From contig WACJ01000315.1 in assembly GCA_008973525.1 (NCBI GenBank), positions 1 through 64,000 of the forward strand: DNA of 64,000 nt, in the 5' to 3' direction. The translations under genes were made by a program, and so were the position numbers. Positions 56,541 through 64,000 of this stretch are shown here, piece after piece. Positions within the stretch are counted from its first letter, which is position 1; every line of letters starts with the position of its first letter. This DNA is from Stenopsyche tienmushanensis. Its lineage: Eukaryota > Arthropoda > Insecta > Trichoptera > Stenopsychidae. A model generated the notes under the pieces. The model was not told where the DNA came from, ran no database searches, and saw only the letters and a list, made by a program, of their open reading frames with translations.

Positions 56541-57269
56541 AATAAAAGAACGAGACCTAAGGTTCCGCAGCCATAAGGTCCAATTGAGAAGTCATGGACA
56601 TGTATGGTGTAACATTAACCCTTTGAGTAGAGAACTAATTTAAATTCGTCATAATCTTAGATGCTATATTTGCTTGTCCGCCACTTATCATCCGTACAAA
56701 TCCATTTATCTATCAGGACCGTCGCAGTGTGTATGAAGCTTGTACATAAATAAACAAACACTATCGATAGCACATAATATTTGGTCATTTCTTCAAGTAA
56801 ACATAAACAATACACTTGATATCGATTTATTGCATCATTCATACATCATTATTAGTCGATAAATTTATTATTGCATTGACTATTGTATGACATGTAATTT
56901 AAGATCATCGTTAAAACAATTTGATTCGGTCAAAACGAGGGCAATTCAAATTTAAACCGGAATTTTGCTGTAAAAATTTATTGGTGATACATAGAATTTA
57001 AATTGAGTATCATAGTATCCTTCGTTAGAAATACATTTATTCTATCTGATAACAGAAAGCATCACTGAAAAAATAAAGCAAGAAATAGCATCCACTGTTG
57101 CGCAACGTGTAATTATTCGTTTACGTTTAAACAGCTGCATTCGCTGTTTGTCTATCGTGTAGAAAATCAATAAAAAATTATCGCAAAATATTGTTGTCAT
57201 CACTTTTTCAAACAGAAGATGTTTCTTATCGCCGTACAGATCATATAAAATGCCACAAAAAGCCCTAAA

Positions 57270-57345
57270 ATAGGACGGAGTGGCCATAAGATTCGTATGT
57301 CCAATCGGTCCGCTTTTCAGACTGCTGATATGACGAATGAGTGTC
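57270..57345 (-). repeat. Dispersed piece U, minus strand
   Basis: Complement of the same piece (aggacggagtggcc ... gacgaatgag). Confidence 0.5.
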
Positions 57346-57476
57346 TTGCAATCGGACACCATATCTGAATATATCTACATAACGATTATGAATATTCTTA
57401 TTATAAAACGAAGTTATCCGAAGACGACTGATCGGATGGGCGATAACGAAGAAAAGAGAGATTAGACAACTTAGTA

Positions 57477-57767
57477 TCTAATATATAAACATGAATTGGG
57501 TTTTGTCCGTTCTTAATGCGCAGCCATACCGTTCATTCGATTGCGATAAAACTTTGCCAACTTATTGTTTGCACTTTCTCAAATAATATAAAAATAAAAC
57601 AATTAACTTACAATAGATCTTTTATATAAAAATCATTGTTTGTATGTTTGTTCATATTTATAATAAAACCAACAAAATATCATTCCTATTTAAACAAGAT
57701 AACTCTTTCAAATTTCAAACAATATTTTTAGAATTATTGTGGCTGCAACGCGCCGGGTACCAGCTAG
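57477..57767 (+). mobile_element. Helitron family H1, complete short copy
   Basis: This 291-bp non-autonomous element starts TCTAATATATAAACATG and ends CAGCTAG, inserted between A and T, which is the Helitron signature (5' TC, 3' CTRR, A/T target, no duplication). A GC-rich imperfect hairpin (gctgcaacgcgccgggtacc) sits just before the 3' end. The interior has a stretch (gcagccataccgttcattcg) that recurs once or twice in the other copies. No Rep/helicase sequence. Confidence 0.75.
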
Positions 57768-59244
57768 TTTATATATAAAGATGGAGCTATTTTTTCGGAA
57801 AACAATGAAATATTATTGAAAATGAGCTTATTCATTTGATTTGGACGGGTGTTTTGGACCATATGCTATGGCATAAATCTTATATACGATACATACTTAC
57901 ATATTTTGTTTATTTTTATTTTATCTCGATCTTTGAATTGAGTTGTTTGTGCTGGTACAAAAAAAAACATTTTTTCTCCGTGACAACCTGTTGCTAGATC
58001 TCGATCTTTGTTCGCATTGAAAAGCCGATTCTTCGTGTTTGATATTCAGAGAGTGCGTATAAAAATTTTCATTGTAAGCTGATGAATTTTTCACAATATG
58101 TTGCGTAGGAAAAACTAAAATTGTCGTCTGAAAATTGATAATAAAATCCCATTAAAGCAATCTGTTACCAATTTTATGAGAAGATTTTAAGCCTGTCAGT
58201 AACTCATTTTGTATATTATGAATTTCTATGACTAATAAATTCAAATATAATTCAACTGTAGATGAAAATATTACACAATACAAAATGAGTTGTATTATAG
58301 TAATGGAAATAACGAGCTGAATTTCTTTGGAAGAAACTGAATGCGAATCATTGTGTATGGATTTATACTATTATAAATGTTGTAGACACGCAAGGACAAA
58401 TCCTTTATAAAGTGTCTATTTTTTTTAAAGAAATTTATGCGACGATAAATATATAAATTCTGTGAAAATTTCAAATACCCTTTAAAATGATACTTTAACC
58501 CTGGATTACTAATCATTAGTCTCACAGACTACAGACTCGTAACGCATGCTCCCGAACCTTTCCGCTCAGTTCTCAATGATTATTAAATCCAAACAAAATG
58601 TATGCTATTTAAGCATGTTAAATAAACTCGATTTATTAACATACGCGCACATATTTTAAGCCGACCCCTGTAACAGTTGGTTAGGTCGATATGGTTGAAG
58701 TAACGCTTTAATTACCCTTTTTTATACTTAATCGCTCCGGAGTGGAGTTTCTGTCCAGAGTGACATTTGTCGTTATTAGTTGGAAAAGGGTTTCCCGGTG
58801 GATCGATAGGGGACAAATAAGAATATGGCCCGATCCCATGCTCTCCGGGAGGACGACCATTAAGTTTGGGAATTAACAATATCGCGTTACAAATTACCGA
58901 AATTCTTTTTGAGAGATATTTTCATCGTGGCCCAACTTAAAGAGTTGAATAATGATGCTTGAAATAGGAGTAAAAATAATTTCGTCGTCGCAGCTTTTCT
59001 TTGACACCCTAGATATCTGTATCGAGATTCTACGCCTCAAAGCCTGCCTGAGGGATGAAAGTAGATCCAGCTGAAATTTATTTACAAATTTATTTTGGTT
59101 GTTGTTTGAGAATTGCACTTTGATTCTACATTCTATCAAAATCATATAAAAATTTCATATAAACGGCTACAAAAAAATTAAATAAATTTATTTTAACGTC
59201 ACGAATATTGAAACTCCAAGCGGATTTTCGCCATAAACCGTGAC
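57768..59244. other. Unassigned AT-rich DNA
   Basis: Only the PB-3 end at 58495; a GC-richer patch at 58740-58860 has no supported frame. Confidence 0.5.
58495..58550 (+). mobile_element. TTAA element end, family PB-3
   Basis: TTAACCCTGGATTACTAATC, then attagtctcacagactac. Confidence 0.4.
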
Positions 59245-59575
59245 ACAAATTGCGAATACCCGGCATGCGTTGCAATGCCACACTTAAAGATATAAAGTCT
59301 ATGTATTTTAATTCAGTTTATTGGAATCATTTTATATATTTTTATATTTATAAAACGGGTATACGGTCGCGCTAATGAAGTGCTTTTAGATTCACAACGC
59401 TTTTCCATATGATGCGTACCGTCTGGCAAAGAAATGATTTGAGCGTGAGCAGCCCACATACAGCTATCCATGTGAGAAGCATGCACGCATACCCTGTGTG
59501 TTTCTGTTCTTTGTTGATGCTCGTACCAAGACTGCACACGTTACAATTCGAATAGCATATCAGTCAGAATCATTG
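59245..59575 (-). mobile_element. Helitron family H2, 3' part
   Basis: The marker block, the gtcagacggtacgcatcat-type stretch and the 3' hairpin (gcattgcaacgcatgccggg) are in the same order as at 4130-4430. The terminal CTAG has decayed to CAA. Confidence 0.6.
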
Positions 59576-60111
59576 GGATAGAACCACTTCTTAAAATTTT
59601 TAATTTCAAACTGTAACCCCGATGATATTATTCATAATTTTTTTCACTTAAAACCTCGTATAGTTGCTACATGTCGTGGCGGATTTATGTTTCGGAGAAG
59701 AATTATAGGCACGCCAATTTTCAATGTTAAAATACCCAATTCAAATATATTTTTACAATTCATATCAAAAAATTACTTTTTGAATTTTATCACTCTGATA
59801 AACGTACCACATGTTGAAAATCACTGTTTTGTTTAAATAAATCGGCGCAGTAAACTGTTTTGTAGGTACCACTAAAATTTTGTTTCAATCTATTAGCTGG
59901 TTTAAGAATTATATAAATTTTACGAAAGAAGTAGAGTTTCATGAATTTCTAACGAAATCTCCCGCACTTTAGACGAAGCTTAACGCAAAACACCCAAACT
60001 GTAATTTTTTAAAGTTTTTTTTAAATTTTGATATTTGTTTTTGTACTTAATATATTTTTCAGGCAATGATAGCACCTCATATCGTGTTGAATCCTGAAGT
60101 TATGTGTGAAG

Positions 60112-60365
60112 TTAGCTCTAAGACATTGCTTTGCTTGGCGGGTACTCGTTTTTAGAGTCTAGCGATGCATTGCTGTGGGCTGAAAGGTTAGGATCCATGC
60201 GCATGCGTGCGCTCTCCCTCACTTCGAAAAGCGACTGCCTTCCTCCCATCACCGACTCGCGGCCACGCCTTACTTCACCAGAAAAAACTTGACTAAATGC
60301 TTCAAAACCGGGCATGCCATTACCACCTCTCGGTATAGTTAACAAAAGGCTTTGTTTACCATTCC
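60112..60365 (-). repeat. Repeat family T, minus-strand copy with protein-like frame
   Basis: A 75-codon frame on the minus strand (60345 to 60118) contains PRGGNGMPGFEAFSQVFSGE, VRRGRESVMGGRQSLFEVRE and SARMRMDPNLS. It is nearly the same as the copy at 52541 and continues further (SAHSNASLDSKNEYPP). GC content is well above the flanks. No splice sites or start context argue for an active gene. Confidence 0.45.
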
Positions 60366-60994
60366 AATCAATCCAGCGCCAAATGCCGGCATTTTTTTTT
60401 TTTGATCTATACCATTTATTAGCACATATACCTTATAGCACAAATAATTAACTGTAGATTATACTCAAAAACAACTATAGCTATATATTTAAAATATTTA
60501 TCAGATATTCTTAAATTTAAAATCCCATTAGGCACTTTCATTCTTTCCCCGAATGCTAATGCCTCAGCCACAAATATCTATTTAAAGTATTCCGTGTAAC
60601 ACCGTCTGTTATATTTGCCTCTTGTAAGTCAATTAAGTATTAATTTATGCATAACCTCTTCGAATGAGATACAATCAATACATCTTTAGTGTTAGCATCC
60701 GAAATTAATTAGGTCATATTGTGAGCTAGCTACGGCATAAAACACTTTACACGTGTTTATCAATAAATATATATGTAGAAAGTTGATCGATTTGGTACTT
60801 ATGATAAAAATATAGCACTTGGATGAAGATACGTTTGCTAACCCCATGCCAGCGTGATCTTACACATGGTCATGAAACGAATGCTTTGCGGCATTTTATG
60901 AGCCTAATTTTGTTTTCATATAATTTACATGACTACTAATTATTATGGTTATAACCTGAATATTGCAATAATCATGTGTAATGCTTATTATTCA

Positions 60995-61678
60995 TAGTAT
61001 CACATGAAGATTCGGAATTTAAATTAGTCAAAGATCGACTTTGTTGCTATATTTATTGTTGTCTATGAATTAAATAATCGAATTTTGTGAGAGAACATTT
61101 TCAAAACTAGTTTAGAAAATTTCGACAATGAGACCCAAAATCATCATTGGTGAACTACTTGTGTTAGGTATTAATGTTGTTTTTCGCTTTAATGGAAATA
61201 TTTATAAGCCGGACAAATGGGTGCCGCACGAACTGTAAAAAGGCCGAAAACTGAACAGCTGGCAGTTGTTATCTAAACAACAATAATACCTCAATTTTTA
61301 ATCGTATCACATAAAATGGAATTTATTCAACAAAGCTTTGGGTATAATGCCAAAACAATTACCAAAGCTTTCAATGCATCAAAAAGCTCATGGTTAAAAC
61401 CTTGGCTTCTCAAAACCAAGAGAATACGACTGAATTATATCGTCGTGATGCAAATTATTCACCAGATCTTTCGCCGACAGATTTTTACATTTTTCGCCAC
61501 TTGGAAAGCTCTCCAAGAAACAAAAAGTTCCGAAACCGAGCCGAGTCAATTCAAAGAACTTATTGGTTCTAAAAGTGCGGAATTTTATAAAAATATAGTT
61601 TATCATTGATGAAATGGTATTAAAGAAAACCATATTTTGTTATTGTTATAAAATTCCGAACGTTGATGTGATAGTGTA
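60995..61678 (+). pseudogene. Mariner family M1, both ends present, degenerate transposase
   Basis: Inverted ends (gtatcacatgaagattcgg and its counterpart gaacgttgatgtgatag) are flanked by TA at 60995 and 61677. The interior, in shifting + frames, shows KWVPHEL (the family's WVPHEL motif), YSPDLSPTDFYIFRHLES (third catalytic Asp region) and a C-terminal KFRN..ESIQ and EFYKNIVYH stretch. A full mariner is about 1.3 kb and this is 684 bp. The first and second Asp motifs are deleted, and stops and frameshifts break the rest. It is the most complete M1 copy and identifies the solitary M1 ends elsewhere as mariner. Confidence 0.8.
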
Positions 61679-64000
61679 ACATCTAAAATAAACATCAGAT
61701 TGTTTTGTAATTTTAACACGTATTATTTGAAGATTGGCATTTTTTAAAAGTTATATGGATTTGTCAACATTGGCGCCAACTGTTTGTCATCCTATGCACT
61801 TATTGAGTCATGTGTTAGTAAGACGTATCGTTATTAATTGGATTATTCAATTGAATCCCTGACTTAGTCAAATAAACATTTGAGCATTGGGATTTGATTC
61901 CAATCTAATATTGTTTAAGTTACTATAACTCTAGAGAGCTTGTTGTATCCTCGTTGAATTGAATATTTGTCTAGTTTCAGTTTTGCAAAATGCGTTTCTC
62001 TGAGTGAGCTACAATTTAAAACCGTATTTTTCTTGCGAAACTCTCGTTTATTCAGTCCCGTAAACGTGGAACACTGTTATTTTTCATGTTCTACATTCAG
62101 AATTATTGCATTGTATTCATTTCGTATGAAGTATATTTCAAGAGCGTTGCCAGCTTCCTCTCATTCCATATCTGTTAAGGTCACATGTGCCCCATGGCTG
62201 GAAAATGTATGCTTCCAAAATCAGACTTTTTTAAATCGTCCTATAATAATTTTGCATTAAACTTATATCGCCGCGATTTTATATGTAACAAGAAAATTTG
62301 TTTTGGAAAAGATAAATTTTTGATGAGCTGCAATAGTTATGTACCGGCTCTACGAGCCGTTTGATAAAATAATCTTTCTTCCTAATATAAATTAATATTA
62401 TTTGGAGAACAATGAATAGAATTGACTCAAGATAAAGACGAATGGAAGCAATTCCAATATCTTTCGTCTTAATTGGACTTTATTAGATTAACGATGATGA
62501 TGATGAATATTAGATCAATGTTCGTTCAAATACATTTTTTTTTATAAATTGGAACATAAACGCCTCCGAAACCGAAAGAAAAATAATGAGCTCAAAATAT
62601 CAATGTTCGATATCCGAATAATAGAAATGTTAATATTATGAAAGATACAGCCAGCCCAATTAGCATGAATTATCTGATGGTCGTATATACGTCAATGTCC
62701 TATCTACATGTTCGATCACATGTAAAACCTCAATTAAGAGCGTTCCAAATGGATACCATTCACAAATCAGCATAAATTAAAATTAACGATAATATGCAAC
62801 ACGTGAATTCGGATGCAAGTATACTGCCGCTCAAATTGATTAAACACAGATGCATCAGGGTCGGACGCACCAACCAAGGCATACAAACGCGCCCATGAAT
62901 TCATACATATATGCGACTATTATACAAACATAGTTTAAAATTATAAAACCACACATGTCTCATATCACAAAGTCGATTTTTATTTCATCTGAGATTATTA
63001 TCTTATGGCGTTTTAATATAAGAATTGAATTCATGCTCGTTTTAATTTCGACGATGAGCCGAACCGAGTTTACGGTCTGCTTTTAGATCTTCAAAAACTT
63101 TTTTAATAAGCATTCTGTTTTATTTGTGAGATTTTCTTTTGAAGACGCATTTTCTTTTGTCTATGGAAAATGTATGCGGCTTCTGGAAATCTCACTTGTA
63201 ATATTGTCATGGGAGACTCCCTAAGTTATATTTAATTGATTGACAATAAGATTGTCCACAATGTTATAAAAACCTGTGAAAAATATTGCTGATGAATATA
63301 GAGTACTTCTTATCTTATTGAACTAAATAGTTTCGAGAATACTAGAATTAAAGGGTAGAATACTTACACCGGAGCACCATCAATGCTTTTCTAGAGGGAG
63401 AAGCTTTTCTGGACTCTGTCTTGACGGGGGACAATCTAAAAAGTACTGACGATGAAGATCTATAACACTGATTGCACTTTGCTAATATTTACAAAAATAT
63501 TAATTTGGGTTCCAACTCTATCTATTTAAATTTTATGGCGGTTATCAGTTTTCAAGTTAAACCTGCTTGTTTTATATGGTTTGTGGGCAACGTAATAAAC
63601 TGATGTTTAATTAAAAATGCTATCAGCGGTTTGACAACGGTGATGGGGTAAAAATGGTCTGGCGGATGCTTTACATAAAGAGTTCAGCAAAAGAACATCC
63701 TGCAGCTCATTTTCTAATCCATTGTTCGGAGAGAGTTCATCAGTGCAACTTTTGCTCTTAATAGACCCAAAACAACAACACGGCATAAATTAGACGGCTG
63801 AAAGCTGCATGTAAAACTTTAAGTCGAAGACTTCCATTTAACCTCGGTTGTTCGATATGAAAAAGGTCTTCGTAAAACGAAGATTATATGCTTTAATTTT
63901 AATAAGGAAAAATCGATTAGCGTCGGGACCATCTGACTTTATTAATTATGCTTCTTTGCGGAGCTTTGGCTGCTCCCGGCTCGAGCTTAATCGGCTTCCC
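61679..64000. other. Right end of window, nothing recognised
   Basis: A 97-codon + frame at 61967-62260 lacks motifs, and no splice pair links it to the cyclase. The rest is AT-rich and unassigned. Confidence 0.45.

Noticed and set aside
61967..62260. 97-codon ORF after a possible acceptor (ctagtttcag)
   Set aside because: It does not resemble cyclase TM6 or the catalytic domain and shows no family features.
46317..64000. Further cyclase exons (TM6, C1 domain)
   Set aside because: I looked for acceptors followed by sequence like the TM6 and catalytic motifs and found none; a real search with the protein is needed to be sure.

Overview
This is an AT-rich animal nuclear DNA window. It has spliced exons with GT/AG borders, introns of up to about 25 kb, and many decayed transposons: mariner, Helitron, piggyBac-like MITEs, Jockey and R1-type non-LTR elements, and a tRNA-derived SINE. 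The transposon mix and the gene found point to an arthropod, most likely an insect. The species cannot be read from the sequence.

One host gene can be supported. It lies on the + strand, from 9389 to 46316 and probably beyond both ends. Six exons (9389-9652, 16029-16113, 17292-17416, 42293-42665, 44537-44603, 46151-46316) have good splice sites and compatible phases. Together they give 1080 nt, or 360 codons, without a stop. They encode the cytoplasmic N-terminus and the first membrane segments of a membrane-bound (class III) adenylyl cyclase. The best markers are a juxtamembrane motif, LYQRYHLRLSQSN, and a YALLLLRL/LSLIH stretch that matches the TM4-TM5 region of animal adenylyl cyclases. 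TM6 and the catalytic domains were not found and should lie to the right of the window.

Region by region. 1-9388: upstream DNA with an LTR-like fragment, a 33-bp minisatellite, a Helitron-containing block, mariner fragments and one unidentified minus-strand ORF. 9653-16028: intron 1, with a young 5'-truncated Jockey element in a perfect 15-bp target duplication, and a mariner nested in another mariner end. 16114-17291: intron 2, with an LTR-like piece and a TTAA element. 17417-42292: a 24.9-kb intron filled with decayed mariner, Helitron and R1-type pieces. 42666-46150: two small introns with a SINE, a Helitron end, a TTAA MITE and an antisense 166-codon ORF. 46317-64000: only repeats were recognised.

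The most interesting signals are these: complementary inverted repeats around exons of the cyclase gene (67 bp around exon A, about 470 bp around exons D+E, about 800 bp around exons A-C); a GC-rich dispersed repeat that keeps a protein-like frame; a repeat family whose hairpin arms differ by compensating changes; and an unusually long loop between the first two predicted membrane helices of the cyclase. No rRNA, functional tRNA, CRISPR array or bacterial-type gene was seen. Matches were judged by eye, without database searches.
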